Shown: piece after piece, positions 18,793 to 27,670 of the stretch
How the letters are laid out: each line of letters begins with the position of its first letter
Position numbering within the stretch: the stretch's first letter is position 1
The notes under the pieces: model-generated
Database searches by the model: none
What the model saw: only the letters and a program-made list of their open reading frames with translations
Told to the model about the DNA's origin: nothing
Position numbers and translations under genes: made by a program
Assembly (NCBI GenBank): GCA_900313005.1
Contig: ONZJ01000002.1
Location: 913,001-977,000, forward strand
Direction of reading: 5' to 3'
Length of the DNA: 64,000 nucleotides
Origin: Rhodobacteraceae bacterium EL129
GTDB lineage: Bacteria > Pseudomonadota > Alphaproteobacteria > Rhodobacterales > Rhodobacteraceae

Positions 18793-18917
18793 TGAAGCCA
18801 CAATATGTTGCGGGCCCTTCCTCATCCGACCTGTGGTTTGAGGATTTGGAGTCACAGAGCCTGTGGATAAGTTTCCATGCGTATAAATCTTGTCTGGCTT
18901 GGCCTATGATGGCGCGC

Positions 18918-18974
18918 GGCGGCAGTTACGCCGCCAGATCCGCTCAACGCGGAAAGATCGGGGGGGCAACCCCC
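18918..18974 (+). other. Cluster of small hairpins in the leader of a small lipoprotein gene
   Basis: GGCGGC-AGTTAC-GCCGCC (18918-18935) and GGGGG-GCAA-CCCCC (18961-18974) are stable hairpins, the second with a GNRA tetraloop; a weaker CCGC/GCGG stem lies between. They fill the 5' region of the lipoprotein that starts at 19007. They could control translation or mRNA life, or be a small RNA. Confidence 0.35.
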
Positions 18975-19006
18975 GGCCGTATTGAGCAAAGAGACAGGAG
19001 ACATAC

Positions 19007-19153
19007 ATGTCGAACAGCATTAAGAGCCTGGCCGCACTTGGTCTGGTTGTCCTTGTGGCAGCCTGTGGCGGAAACACCCAGGAAGAAGAATACGTGGTGG
19101 TTGAGCCCGAGCCCATTTCGGTCGAACCGACGTACACCGGTAAGTACAAGTAA
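19007..19153 (+). CDS. Small lipoprotein, 48 residues
   Basis: The ATG at 19007 is preceded by GACAGGAG at good spacing. The translation has a short signal with lipobox LVAAC (Cys20), then an acidic tail EEEYVVVEPEPISVEP ending in TGKYK. It is a typical tiny lipid-anchored envelope protein. It has no aspartate at +2, which favours outer-membrane sorting. The function is unknown. Confidence 0.75.
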   Translation: MSNSIKSLAALGLVVLVAACGGNTQEEEYVVVEPEPISVEPTYTGKYK

Positions 19154-19231
19154 GCCTGTTATAGGCCGCAGAGTCCGGGCAGGTTTGCCTGGTCTCTGCC
19201 TTCCGCGTCGTTCCTTGCCGGAGGGCGCATC

Positions 19232-19594
19232 ATGCTGAAGCATCGCGGATTTCCCGGGCGTTTGCCGGGTACGGATTATCAATTCACCATCAGACGCGCC
19301 AATCCCAAGGGTGTCACGCCCCTGACTGTGCGCGAAAGGTATCACGATCGCCGGCCCTCAGATCGCCGGGCGGATACGGCCTTTGTGCGCGCCTTGTGGG
19401 AAAACTTTGGCGACGCGCCGTTTGAACGTGGCAATCTGGATGCAGGTCGTCTGAGTTGGCTCTTTGGTCGAGAGGTGGTTCCAGCAGAAGACCCGTTCGA
19501 CCCTGCCAGTTACGATGCGGTGTTGGTGTTGAATGTGGATGCGGCACGCGCATCCTTTCCCAAAGCCTTTGATGGGTCGGGGGATGAGGGATGA
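19232..19594 (+). CDS. Conserved hypothetical protein
   Basis: This 120-residue soluble protein has a strong GGAGGG ahead of the ATG at 19232. It is charged, with RERYHDRRPSDRRAD and a C-terminal DPASYDAVLVLNVDAARASFP. It has no signal peptide and no motif I can name. It belongs to the string of small genes between pccB and pccA. Confidence 0.6.
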   Translation: MLKHRGFPGRLPGTDYQFTIRRANPKGVTPLTVRERYHDRRPSDRRADTAFVRALWENFGDAPFERGNLDAGRLSWLFGREVVPAEDPFDPASYDAVLVLNVDAARASFPKAFDGSGDEG

Positions 19595-19850
19595 TGATGT
19601 TCGCGGACGTGCAACCTAAGATTGAATATGAAAGCGGCGCTTTCCTGCCGAAGCTGTGCGAAAACACGCGGATTCCAGCCGATGATTTGCGGATTGACGG
19701 TCACATCATGGACAGACCGCAGCGGACGTGTTGCAAACTATCCTCAGTACCCGCCCTTCCCCTAAGGGCTCTGTTTGCAAGTCTATTCCGTTACCCTTCC
19801 CCTATTGGACGGCGCAACTTCATCCCAAGTGCGCCGTCCATTTTTCGTTT
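19595..19850 (+). terminator. Gene-poor stretch ending in a strong terminator (hairpin 19806-19840)
   Basis: TGGACGGCGC (from 19806) pairs with GCGCCGTCCA (to 19840), an inner ACTT/AAGT extends the stem, and TTTTTCGTTTT follows. This ends transcription about 210 bases past the 120-residue gene. Between them I see only a weak 45-codon ORF (19628-19765, no ribosome site) and a lone TTTGCAAG at 19774. The bases 19851-19985 up to the next lipoprotein show nothing further. Confidence 0.8.
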
Positions 19851-19985
19851 TGAAACAACGAGATACCTCTTTCGGCGGTGCGCCGCTCAATGGGCGGCGA
19901 ATGTGTCCGCGGGGTTGGAACGCAGGGTGCCTCGCCCTACATCCTTAGGTACGCCACTGGGGACCAATCAAAAAGGCGAAACACC

Positions 19986-20195
19986 ATGTATACATCTTTC
20001 CGATCAATCATCGCGATGCTGGGGCTGGTTGGGCTGGCCGCTTGCGGAGAAACGCCGGTTGAGCAAGCGCTGCTTGGCGCAGGGGCCGGGGCCGGAACCG
20101 CAGCTGTGCTGGATGGCAACATCCTGGCCGGGGCCGCAGTGGGTGCGGCAGGCAACATCATCTACTGCCAGACCTCGAAACGCAAAACCTGCTAA
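19986..20195 (+). CDS. Small glycine-zipper lipoprotein
   Basis: This 69-residue product has a signal peptide with lipobox GLAAC (MYTSFRS start) and then a glycine/alanine-rich stretch (LLGAGAGAGTAAVLDG, AGAAVGAAGNI) like glycine-zipper envelope proteins. It ends YCQTSKRKTC. It lies between two strong terminators and so probably forms its own short transcript with the next lipoprotein. The function is unknown. Confidence 0.7.
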   Translation: MYTSFRSIIAMLGLVGLAACGETPVEQALLGAGAGAGTAAVLDGNILAGAAVGAAGNIIYCQTSKRKTC

Positions 20196-20350
20196 ATCAG
20201 CCCGAAAGACCCGGCGGCACCGCTCCAAAGGTGACGTTAGGGCATTTGCGCCACATATGGGGAAATCCAGTTGGATTTTCCTTTTGCAACAGACGGCTGC
20301 GGGTGTATGTAGACCGCAATGGGGGGCGTCCAACCAACGAGGCGCTCAAT

Positions 20351-20464
20351 ATGGGCTATATCAAAGCAGTACTTCTTTTGTCTGTGCTAGGGGCGTGTGC
20401 TGCGCCCGATGTGTCGAGCCGCATGGCCTTCGACCCATATGCACTGACACCGCTAACCAACTAA
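20351..20464 (+). CDS. Very small lipoprotein, 37 residues
   Basis: The ATG at 20351 follows GAGGCG. The product has a hydrophobic start and lipobox LGAC (MGYIKAVLLLSVLGAC), then about twenty polar residues ending TPLTN. It is too short to classify. A 16-bp terminator hairpin follows 47 bases after the stop. Confidence 0.55.
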   Translation: MGYIKAVLLLSVLGACAAPDVSSRMAFDPYALTPLTN

Positions 20465-20510
20465 CGCCTTTCGGCGCGCTTCTGCGTGCCGGACGGGCCA
20501 AGATACAACC

Positions 20511-20561
20511 AACGACAAAGCGCACGACCTGCGAAAGCGGGCCGTGCGCTTTGTCGTTTTT
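20511..20561 (+). terminator. Strong terminator hairpin directly upstream of pccA
   Basis: AACGACAAAGCGCACG (20511-20526) pairs perfectly over 16 bp with 20543-20558, and a run of Ts ends at 20561. It should end the lipoprotein transcript, yet pccA starts only 24 bases later. A pccA promoter must therefore lie upstream of or inside the hairpin, or pccA depends on read-through. Confidence 0.85.
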
Positions 20562-20585
20562 ACACGTCGCTTGAGGGGACCAAAT

Positions 20586-22631
20586 ATGTTCAAGAAAATC
20601 CTGATCGCCAACCGTGGGGAAATCGCCTGCCGGGTTATAAAAACTGCGCGCAAGATGGGGATCGCAACTGTTGCCATCTATTCAGACGCTGATCGCAATG
20701 CGCTGCATGTGAAAATGGCGGATGAGGCGGTGCATATCGGCCCGCCCCCAGCGAATGAAAGCTACATCGTCATCGACAAGGTGATGGACGCCATCCGCCA
20801 GACAGGTGCCGAAGCCGTGCATCCCGGCTATGGCTTTTTGTCGGAAAACCCCAAGTTTGCCGAAGCCTTGGAGGCCGAAGGTGTCGCCTTTATCGGCCCC
20901 CCTAAAGGTGCCATTGAGAAAATGGGCGACAAGATCACCTCGAAGAAGATCGCACAGGATGCGGGTGTCAGCACGGTGCCGGGCCATATGGGGCTGATCG
21001 AGGATGCCGCCGAGGCTATCAAGATCTCGGGTGAGATTGGCTATCCAGTGATGCTGAAGGCCTCTGCCGGGGGCGGGGGCAAGGGCATGCGGATTGCCTG
21101 GAATGAAAGCGAGGTAGCCGAAGGGTTCCAAGCCTCGAAGAACGAAGCGGCGAGCAGCTTTGGTGATGACCGGATGTTCATCGAAAAGTTTGTAACACAG
21201 CCGCGCCACATTGAAATTCAGGTGCTTTGCGACAGCCACGGCAATGGCATCTATCTGGGCGAGCGGGAGTGTTCAATTCAGCGCCGGAACCAAAAGGTGA
21301 TCGAAGAAGCACCTTCGCCATTTCTGGATGAGGCCACGCGCAAGGCCATGGGCGAACAGGCTGTGGCTTTGGCCCATGCTGTAGATTACGCCAGTGCAGG
21401 CACGGTGGAGTTCATCGTGGATGGCGACCGGAACTTCTATTTCCTAGAAATGAACACGCGTTTGCAGGTGGAACACCCTGTAACCGAGTTGATCACCGGA
21501 GTGGACCTGGTCGAGCAGATGATCCGCGTGGCGTATGGCGAAAAGCTGGCGTTGTCGCAAAAGGACATCTCATTGACCGGCTGGGCGATGGAAAGCCGCC
21601 TGTATGCTGAGGACCCGTATCGTGGCTTCTTGCCATCGATCGGTCGGTTGTCGCGTTACCGTCCTCCGGCAGAAGTGGCCGCGGGGCCTTTGCTGGACAA
21701 TGGCAAATGGCAAGATGATGCCACCAGTGGTGAAACTGCCGTGCGCAACGACACAGGCGTTTATGATGGGGGTGAAATCTCCATGTATTACGACCCGATG
21801 ATTGCCAAGCTCTGTACATGGGCCCCGGACCGTGCACAGTCGATCGAGGCGATGCGTGTGGCGCTCGATAGCTTTGAAATCGAAGGGATTGGCCACAACC
21901 TGCCGTTTTTGTCGGCGGTGATGGATCACCCCAAGTTTGTCTCAGGCGATATGACTACGGCCTTTATCGCCGAGGAATATCCTGAAGGTTTTGAAGGGGT
22001 TGAGCTGGAAGACGAAGCTCTGCGACGGATTGCGGCCTCTTGTGCAGCGATGCACCGGGTGGCGGAAATCCGGCGCACACGGGTGTCAGGCCGGATGGAC
22101 AACCACGAACGCAAAGTGGGCGAGGATTGGGTGGTGTCCGTGCAAGGGCAGAACTATCCGGTGACGATCAAGGCCGACCGGGAAGGCTCAACCGTTGTGT
22201 TTGACAATGGCACCGAGCGGCGTGTCAGCAGTGACTGGACGCCGGGCGATCAGCTGGCCACGCTGGACGTAGATGGCGCACCATTGGTGCTGAAAGTGGG
22301 TAAGGTGTCTGGCGGGTTCCGCATTCGCAGTCGGGGCGCTGATCTGAAAGTGCATGTGCGCACGCCCCGTCAGGCAGAACTCGCGCAGTTAATGCCTGAG
22401 AAACTGCCACCTGATACATCGAAGATGCTGCTGTGTCCGATGCCGGGTCTGATCGTGAAAATCGACGTCGCTGTCGGAGACGAGGTGCAGGAAGGCCAGG
22501 CGCTGTGCACGGTCGAGGCCATGAAGATGGAGAATATTCTGCGGGCCGAGAAAAAGTCAGTGGTTACCAAGATCAACGCAGGCCCGGGCGACAGCCTGGC
22601 TGTAGATGATGTGATCATGGAGTTTGAATAG
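20586..22631 (+). CDS. pccA: Propionyl-CoA carboxylase alpha subunit (biotin carboxylase plus BCCP)
   Basis: This 681-residue subunit carboxylates biotin with ATP and bicarbonate and hands it to PccB. Biotin carboxylase occupies about residues 1-450: MFKKILIANRGEIACRV, the ATP loop KASAGGGGKGMRI, and EMNTRLQVEHPVTE with RLYAEDP. A linker domain follows. The C-terminal biotinyl domain carries EAMKMEN, with Lys647 as the biotin site. The ATG at 20586 has GAGGGGA upstream. A terminator hairpin ends just before it. Confidence 0.96.
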   Translation: MFKKILIANRGEIACRVIKTARKMGIATVAIYSDADRNALHVKMADEAVHIGPPPANESYIVIDKVMDAIRQTGAEAVHPGYGFLSENPKFAEALEAEGVAFIGPPKGAIEKMGDKITSKKIAQDAGVSTVPGHMGLIEDAAEAIKISGEIGYPVMLKASAGGGGKGMRIAWNESEVAEGFQASKNEAASSFGDDRMFIEKFVTQPRHIEIQVLCDSHGNGIYLGERECSIQRRNQKVIEEAPSPFLDEATRKAMGEQAVALAHAVDYASAGTVEFIVDGDRNFYFLEMNTRLQVEHPVTELITGVDLVEQMIRVAYGEKLALSQKDISLTGWAMESRLYAEDPYRGFLPSIGRLSRYRPPAEVAAGPLLDNGKWQDDATSGETAVRNDTGVYDGGEISMYYDPMIAKLCTWAPDRAQSIEAMRVALDSFEIEGIGHNLPFLSAVMDHPKFVSGDMTTAFIAEEYPEGFEGVELEDEALRRIAASCAAMHRVAEIRRTRVSGRMDNHERKVGEDWVVSVQGQNYPVTIKADREGSTVVFDNGTERRVSSDWTPGDQLATLDVDGAPLVLKVGKVSGGFRIRSRGADLKVHVRTPRQAELAQLMPEKLPPDTSKMLLCPMPGLIVKIDVAVGDEVQEGQALCTVEAMKMENILRAEKKSVVTKINAGPGDSLAVDDVIMEFE

Positions 22632-23024
22632 ATGCGTGTCTCGCTTCTGATCGTGGTTTATTCGCTGGCATTTCTTGCTGCGATGGCCACGCTCTGGGCC
22701 TTTCTGGCGCTGGGTCTCATGCAGTATTTTGAAAGCCGGTTGGACAATTTCTTTATCACCATGATGTTTGCCTTGATGGCCGCTATGTGCATGTTTTCGC
22801 TGGTATACAGCTTGGCCACAGGGGTGGCGCTCAAGTGGCAATACTGGCTGTTTGGCACCGCATTCATGGCGGCTCTGGTGCAGCTGGGACCTTATGTGAT
22901 GACCGCCAGCAACGCCTCTGCCGTTCAGGGCTTTGTGATTGGCACCTTCACGATCTATGTCGGCGGGCTTTTGTTTGCCATGAAACGCGATGGCCGGACG
23001 CAAGGCGCGTCTCGCGAGAGCTGA
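22632..23024 (+). CDS. Four-helix membrane protein, unknown function
   Basis: This 130-residue protein begins at the base after the pccA stop, so it is translationally linked to pccA. It has four hydrophobic segments (about residues 5-28, 40-62, 70-90 and 98-118) and a short basic tail RDGRTQGASRES. I recognise no family. Confidence 0.65.
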   Translation: MRVSLLIVVYSLAFLAAMATLWAFLALGLMQYFESRLDNFFITMMFALMAAMCMFSLVYSLATGVALKWQYWLFGTAFMAALVQLGPYVMTASNASAVQGFVIGTFTIYVGGLLFAMKRDGRTQGASRES

Positions 23025-23039
23025 GAAAGGACGAAGAGG

Positions 23040-23570
23040 ATCACACGTTTCGCTGCCAGAATTCTACCCAGACGGGCCCTGATGGGGGGTGCACTTGCGG
23101 CCTGTGCAGGGCTGTCGGGGTGTGATCGTACGGATGAGGACACTATGCGGGCGCAAGTCGGGCAGTGGTTCCAATTGGGCGGTACTATGGGGTTTGGCGT
23201 GCAGGCCGATTGTGCGGCCGGCGCGTTTCGGTTGGTGGACACGCAAGTGGGCTCGGGGATGCCGTTAGTGGGGTCCGTGCCGCGTGCGGTGCGCATGCTG
23301 GAACGGCGCGGCGTTGTCGGCGTCGATATCCCAGACCAGACACCCGAAGATACAATGCAAAGCATTGTCGGCGCAGACCGGACCCTTGGCTTCAAATTGC
23401 GCGGTGTGTCACTGGAAGCGCGGGCTTGCATGGATGCACTGACCACAAGCGCTTTTGGGTATGCTTTGGTCAATCCCCGGGCGGTTTTGGCCTATGATCG
23501 GCAAAACCAGGCGATGATGGTTATGGATCCTGATACGCAGGTTCTGATCGTGGCGATGGGGGCACCATGA
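23040..23570 (+). CDS. Lipoprotein with an apparent ATC start codon
   Basis: The reading frame is open from upstream, and the first ordinary ATG (23082) would leave a signal peptide with no basic n-region. Read from the ATC at 23040, the N-terminus has PRRALMGG and lipobox LSGC, a proper (Tat-like) lipoprotein signal. AGAAAGGA lies exactly eight bases before this ATC. The mature part holds paired cysteines (ADCAAGAFRLV and ARACMDAL). Function unknown. The ATC may be a rare true start or a mutated ATG. Confidence 0.6.
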   Translation: MTRFAARILPRRALMGGALAACAGLSGCDRTDEDTMRAQVGQWFQLGGTMGFGVQADCAAGAFRLVDTQVGSGMPLVGSVPRAVRMLERRGVVGVDIPDQTPEDTMQSIVGADRTLGFKLRGVSLEARACMDALTTSAFGYALVNPRAVLAYDRQNQAMMVMDPDTQVLIVAMGAP

Positions 23571-23583
23571 GGCGCGAGTGGAA

Positions 23584-24039
23584 TCAGTTCAGACCTCGAC
23601 GGTCACGGATTTCTTGCTGGCGCATGGGCATTTTGTCGATGCTGCGCGACAACTCGCGTGTGTCCCAGGGGAATGGTTTGCGCAGCTTGATGTTGCCGTC
23701 CTTGCCGATCAGAACCAGCATGAAGCCGCGGGGGTGCAACCGCTCGCGCAGCGCCGATGAGGCTGCAGGGTCCGTATCGGTCAAGACAACGACATCCCGC
23801 ACCGCCAGATCTTCGATCCGTTCGCGCAAAAATACCATTTGCTGGATGAATCGCGGATCTTCCGGGCTGTCCGCCAGGACAATGACCGGACGTTTTTTCC
23901 AGACAAATTGTTCTAAATCGTATGTTTCGCTGCCGAACACCTGCTCTTCAAGCGATGGAAGGGTTGCCTCTGACGTCTCCTGCGCCGCCGCGCAGAATGG
24001 CGTAAGTGCAAGAAATACAATAGCGAATAGAGGCTTCAT
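23584..24039 (-). CDS. DUF4174 domain protein, exported
   Basis: This 151-residue protein has a signal peptide (MKPLFAIVFLALTPFCAAA). Its single domain has thioredoxin-like secondary structure but no CxxC pair: RPVIVLADSPEDPRF, RDVVVLTDTDP, and RGFMLVLIGKDGNIKLRKP. This matches DUF4174, of unknown function. AGGAG precedes the ATG at 24039. It converges with the lipoprotein gene and is divergent from the next plus-strand gene. Confidence 0.8.
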   Translation of the reverse strand: MKPLFAIVFLALTPFCAAAQETSEATLPSLEEQVFGSETYDLEQFVWKKRPVIVLADSPEDPRFIQQMVFLRERIEDLAVRDVVVLTDTDPAASSALRERLHPRGFMLVLIGKDGNIKLRKPFPWDTRELSRSIDKMPMRQQEIRDRRGLN

Positions 24040-24217
24040 GGTCTCTCCTGTTGCACAGGATATAGGGTGTTGCGCGCCTATTGCGAAGGGCAATGACCCT
24101 AGAGGAAGGAAAAATTTTAACTTTAAGCGGATTGTGAAGATTGAGGGCGCAACATGGTTTCCAATGTCTTTCATCCGCCGCGCAGCGCGGCCCGGACGCC
24201 AAAAGGGTCACACAACC

Positions 24218-25156
24218 ATGGATATCGTTTTACATCTTGGTGCGCACCGCACGGCATCAACCTGTTTCCAGTATTATCTGCAAGAGAATGCGCTTGCGCT
24301 GCGGATGCAGGGCGTCGAAGTCTGGGGGCCCCGCCACACCCGTGACGGCATGCTGACTGGGGTGCTGCCTGTGTCCGGATCGGTCAAGACCGCTGCAGAT
24401 CAGCTGCGCCGCGCAAGAGGGCGCATCGGATTGGCGCGGCACCGGGCGCGTGAAAGTGGCATTCGTCAACTGGTCATTTCGGATGAAAACATGATCGGTG
24501 CACCACGCGCCAATCTGCGCAATCGCAAGATTTATGCGGGCATAGGTGAACGTATGGCGCGTTTCAGTGATGCCCTGGGCGGAGAAGTGAAACGCATTGC
24601 TCTGTCGGTGCGCGCACAGGACACTTATTGGTCCAGCGTCATCGCATTTGCCGTGGGACGCGGGCACAAAGTGCCGGATCAAGACGAGCTGGACCGCTTG
24701 GTCACCTCGAACCGCCATTGGCGCGATGTGATCCGCGATTTGTCATGCGCGGTCCCGAGTGCGGAGCTGATCATCCTGCCCTACGAGCAATATGGCAGCA
24801 GCCCTGAGCTTAAACTCAAACAATTGACCGAGTTGGACAACCCGCCCTTGACCCATGCGCGTGAGTGGATCAACCGCTCGCCCAGTTTGGGGCAATTGCG
24901 TCAGGTGCTGAAAGATCGCGGGCAGGACCCTGCTCAATTGCCCGCCGGAGAGGGGCGCTGGCAGCCTTTTAATCAAGCACAAACAATGGCTTTGCGGGAA
25001 TGCTATGCCGATGATTTGTTCTGGCTGCGCGCCGGGGCCGATGGCATGGCAACCCTGATCGAGGAAACCGGGAACAGCGAGACAGGGAAAACCCTGCGGC
25101 CACCCCAGACGATAAGAGGACAAGACAATGGGACCGAAGAACGACGATTGGCGTAA
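24218..25156 (+). CDS. Sulfotransferase-like P-loop protein, unknown substrate
   Basis: This 312-residue soluble protein begins [21 protein letters not shown], whose LGAHRTAST resembles the phosphate-binding loop of sulfotransferases. [13 protein letters not shown] and [21 protein letters not shown] follow, also typical of this group. The family is often annotated only as hypothetical; activity is not shown. The start at 24218 follows AAAAGGG. Its end overlaps mcm by 29 bases, so it is co-transcribed and coupled with the mutase. Confidence 0.7.
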   Translation: MDIVLHLGAHRTASTCFQYYLQENALALRMQGVEVWGPRHTRDGMLTGVLPVSGSVKTAADQLRRARGRIGLARHRARESGIRQLVISDENMIGAPRANLRNRKIYAGIGERMARFSDALGGEVKRIALSVRAQDTYWSSVIAFAVGRGHKVPDQDELDRLVTSNRHWRDVIRDLSCAVPSAELIILPYEQYGSSPELKLKQLTELDNPPLTHAREWINRSPSLGQLRQVLKDRGQDPAQLPAGEGRWQPFNQAQTMALRECYADDLFWLRAGADGMATLIEETGNSETGKTLRPPQTIRGQDNGTEERRLA

Positions 25157-27257
25157 GCTGGCCGAAAAAGAACTGCGTGGGCGTCCTCTGGACGACCTGA
25201 CGTGGAACACGCTTGAGGATATCGCGGTCAAACCGCTGTATACCGCCGAAGATCTGGACGGGCTGGATCATCTGGACAGCACCCCAGGCGAGGCGCCCTT
25301 TACGCGCGGTGTGAAGGCCACGATGTATGCCGGGCGTCCCTGGACGATCCGGCAGTATGCGGGGTTTTCAACGGCTGAGGAATCCAACGCTTTTTATCGA
25401 CGCAATCTGGCAGCCGGCCAGCAAGGCGTGTCGGTGGCCTTCGATCTGGCTACGCACCGGGGATATGACAGCGATCACCCGCGCGTCGAAGGGGATGTCG
25501 GCAAAGCCGGCGTCGCGATTGATAGCGTCGAGGATATGAAGATCCTCTTTGATGGCATTCCGCTGGATAAGGTTTCGGTGTCGATGACCATGAACGGTGC
25601 AGTGATTCCGATCCTCGCCAGTTTCATTGTTGCAGGCGAAGAGCAGGGGCATGACAAGGCGGTTTTATCCGGCACCATTCAGAACGACATTCTGAAAGAA
25701 TTCATGGTGCGCAACACCTATGTGTACCCGCCTGAGCCGTCGATGCGGATTGTGGCCGATATAATCGAATACACCTCGAATGAGATGCCGAAATTCAACT
25801 CGATTTCGATCTCGGGCTATCACATGCAAGAGGCCGGTGCGAACCTGGTGCAGGAGCTGGCCTTCACCCTGGCGGACGGGCGCGAATACGTCAAAACCGC
25901 CATGGCACGGGGTATGGATGTGGATGCCTTTGCCCCACGTCTCAGCTTCTTCTTTGCCATCGGTATGAATTTCTTCATGGAAGCGGCCAAACTGCGGGCG
26001 GCGCGTTTGCTATGGTCGCGGATCATGGAAGATCTTGGGGCGAAAACTCCCAAATCCAAGATGCTGCGCACCCATTGCCAGACCTCGGGCGTCAGCCTAC
26101 AAGAGCAAGACCCTTACAACAACGTGATCCGCACCGCCTATGAGGCGATGTCTGCTGTTTTGGGCGGGACACAGTCGCTGCACACAAACGCATTGGACGA
26201 GGCGATTGCCCTGCCCACGGATTTCAGTGCGCGAATTGCGCGGAATACACAGTTGATTTTGCAGGAAGAAACCGGAGTGACCAATGTGGTCGATCCTCTG
26301 GCGGGCAGCTACTACGTGGAAAGCCTGACCAACGAGCTGGCCGGGGCTGCTTGGAAGATCATCGAAGAGGTCGAAGAGATGGGGGGCATGACCAAGGCCG
26401 TGGCCTCGGGCATGCCCAAGCTGCGGATTGAGGAATCAGCCGCCCGGCGTCAGGCGATGATCGACCGAGGCCAAGAGGTTGTCGTGGGTGTCAACAAATA
26501 CCGCAAGGACAAAGAAGACCCGATCGACATTCTGCAAATCGACAATGACGAGGTGCGCGAGGCGCAGATCGCCAAGCTGAAACGTATTCGAGACACGCGA
26601 GACGAGGACGCCTGTCAGGCGGCCTTGGCCGAGTTGGAAAAACGCGCCGCTGAGGGCGGAAATTTGCTGGAGGGCGCTGTGGCCGCAGCCCGTGCCCGTG
26701 CATCAGTGGGAGAAATCAGCATGAGCATGGAAAAAGTATTCGGCCGTCACCGCGCTGAAGTGAAAACTCTGGCGGGCGTCTATGGCGCGGCCTACGAGGG
26801 CGATGAAGGCTTTGCCGCCATTCAGAAATCGGTTGAGGATTTTGCCGAAGAGGAAGGACGGCGTCCGCGTATGCTGGTGGTTAAGATGGGTCAGGATGGG
26901 CATGATCGTGGCGCCAAGGTCATTGCCACTGCCTTTGCCGATATCGGTTTTGACGTGGATGTGGGACCTTTGTTCCAGACCCCGGACGAGGCGGCGCAAG
27001 ATGCAGTGGACAATGATGTGCACGTCATCGGTGTCAGCTCTCAGGCAGCCGGGCACAAAACCCTTGCCCCCAAACTGATCCAAGCCTTGAAGGATAAGGA
27101 TGCGGGCGACATCATCGTGATCTGTGGCGGGGTCATTCCGCAGCAGGATTACGAATTCCTGCAAAAGGCCGGGGTGAAGGCGATCTTTGGACCGGGGACA
27201 AACATTCCTGAAGCTGCGCAGGATATTCTGCGTTTGATCCGCGAGGCGCGGGGGTAG
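25128..27257 (+). CDS. scpA: Methylmalonyl-CoA mutase, single-chain
   Basis: This 709-residue adenosylcobalamin enzyme converts (R)-methylmalonyl-CoA to succinyl-CoA, the last step of propionyl-CoA assimilation. The catalytic barrel (about residues 30-550) holds [40 protein letters not shown] and [23 protein letters not shown]. The C-terminal B12 domain has the base-off motif [10 protein letters not shown] with His592. Preceded by GAGGACAAGACA at the start. A terminator-like hairpin follows the stop. No MeaB chaperone or epimerase gene is adjacent. Confidence 0.96.
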   Translation: MGPKNDDWRKLAEKELRGRPLDDLTWNTLEDIAVKPLYTAEDLDGLDHLDSTPGEAPFTRGVKATMYAGRPWTIRQYAGFSTAEESNAFYRRNLAAGQQGVSVAFDLATHRGYDSDHPRVEGDVGKAGVAIDSVEDMKILFDGIPLDKVSVSMTMNGAVIPILASFIVAGEEQGHDKAVLSGTIQNDILKEFMVRNTYVYPPEPSMRIVADIIEYTSNEMPKFNSISISGYHMQEAGANLVQELAFTLADGREYVKTAMARGMDVDAFAPRLSFFFAIGMNFFMEAAKLRAARLLWSRIMEDLGAKTPKSKMLRTHCQTSGVSLQEQDPYNNVIRTAYEAMSAVLGGTQSLHTNALDEAIALPTDFSARIARNTQLILQEETGVTNVVDPLAGSYYVESLTNELAGAAWKIIEEVEEMGGMTKAVASGMPKLRIEESAARRQAMIDRGQEVVVGVNKYRKDKEDPIDILQIDNDEVREAQIAKLKRIRDTRDEDACQAALAELEKRAAEGGNLLEGAVAAARARASVGEISMSMEKVFGRHRAEVKTLAGVYGAAYEGDEGFAAIQKSVEDFAEEEGRRPRMLVVKMGQDGHDRGAKVIATAFADIGFDVDVGPLFQTPDEAAQDAVDNDVHVIGVSSQAAGHKTLAPKLIQALKDKDAGDIIVICGGVIPQQDYEFLQKAGVKAIFGPGTNIPEAAQDILRLIREARG

Positions 27258-27259
27258 GT

Positions 27260-27309
27260 ACCGCATCTTGTCACCTTTGGAGCCTGTGTCAGAGGTGGCG
27301 GTGTTTTTT
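27260..27309 (+). terminator. Probable terminator after the mutase gene
   Basis: ACCGC (27260) pairs with GCGGT (to 27302) and an inner CACCT/AGGTG stem with a 7-base bulge; six Ts follow at 27304-27309, just after the mcm stop. Confidence 0.55.
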
Positions 27310-27439
27310 GTACTTGTTGAAAAATAAAGGTGGGGTCGTGCCAAAGAGGGCGCGGACCTTTCTTTTTGGTAGATCAAACGCGCGTGGGTTGGGTGTTGAA
27401 TGGTTCGCACAGGTCTCAGGGCATAGAAGGTTGGAAAGT

Positions 27440-27516
27440 TGGTGGCGTGGGGGAGACTTGAACTCCCGACCTATCGATTATGAGTCGATCGCTCTAACCA
27501 ACTGAGCTACCGCGCC
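27440..27516 (-). tRNA. tRNA with anticodon CAT (elongator Met or Ile2), CCA encoded
   Basis: Read on the minus strand it starts GGCGCGGTAGCTCAG and ends CCACGCC-ACCA. The anticodon stem ATCGA/TCGAT holds loop CTCATAA, so CAT lies at 27480-27482. CAT can be elongator Met or lysidine-modified Ile2; I cannot separate them with certainty. The acceptor stem has one C-A mismatch (positions 5 and 68), while the other six pairs are good. Confidence 0.9.
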
Positions 27517-27670
27517 ATCGCGCACGTGGACTAAGCCAGCCACGCCCCCCCGTCAAGACAGAAATGCCCGAAACTTAATTGGCGCTGCAACCGATGCAGC
27601 CCCGTTGCCAATTGGTCTGGATCAGAGCAAGGTTAAGACATCGCAGAAACCTCGGGACCGCATAGAAGAA

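Noticed and set aside
19628..19765. 45-codon ORF ending YPQYPPFP
   Set aside because: No ribosome site, no signal peptide and no family; kept only as a note in the terminator entry.
19591..20574. 327-codon plus-strand ORF spanning two lipoprotein genes
   Set aside because: It runs through a strong terminator and covers two better-supported lipoproteins in other frames; its composition is not protein-like.
27327..27362. Second terminator-like repeat AAAGGT...ACCTTT after mcm
   Set aside because: Only six pairs with a poorly matched interior; the hairpin at 27260-27309 is better.
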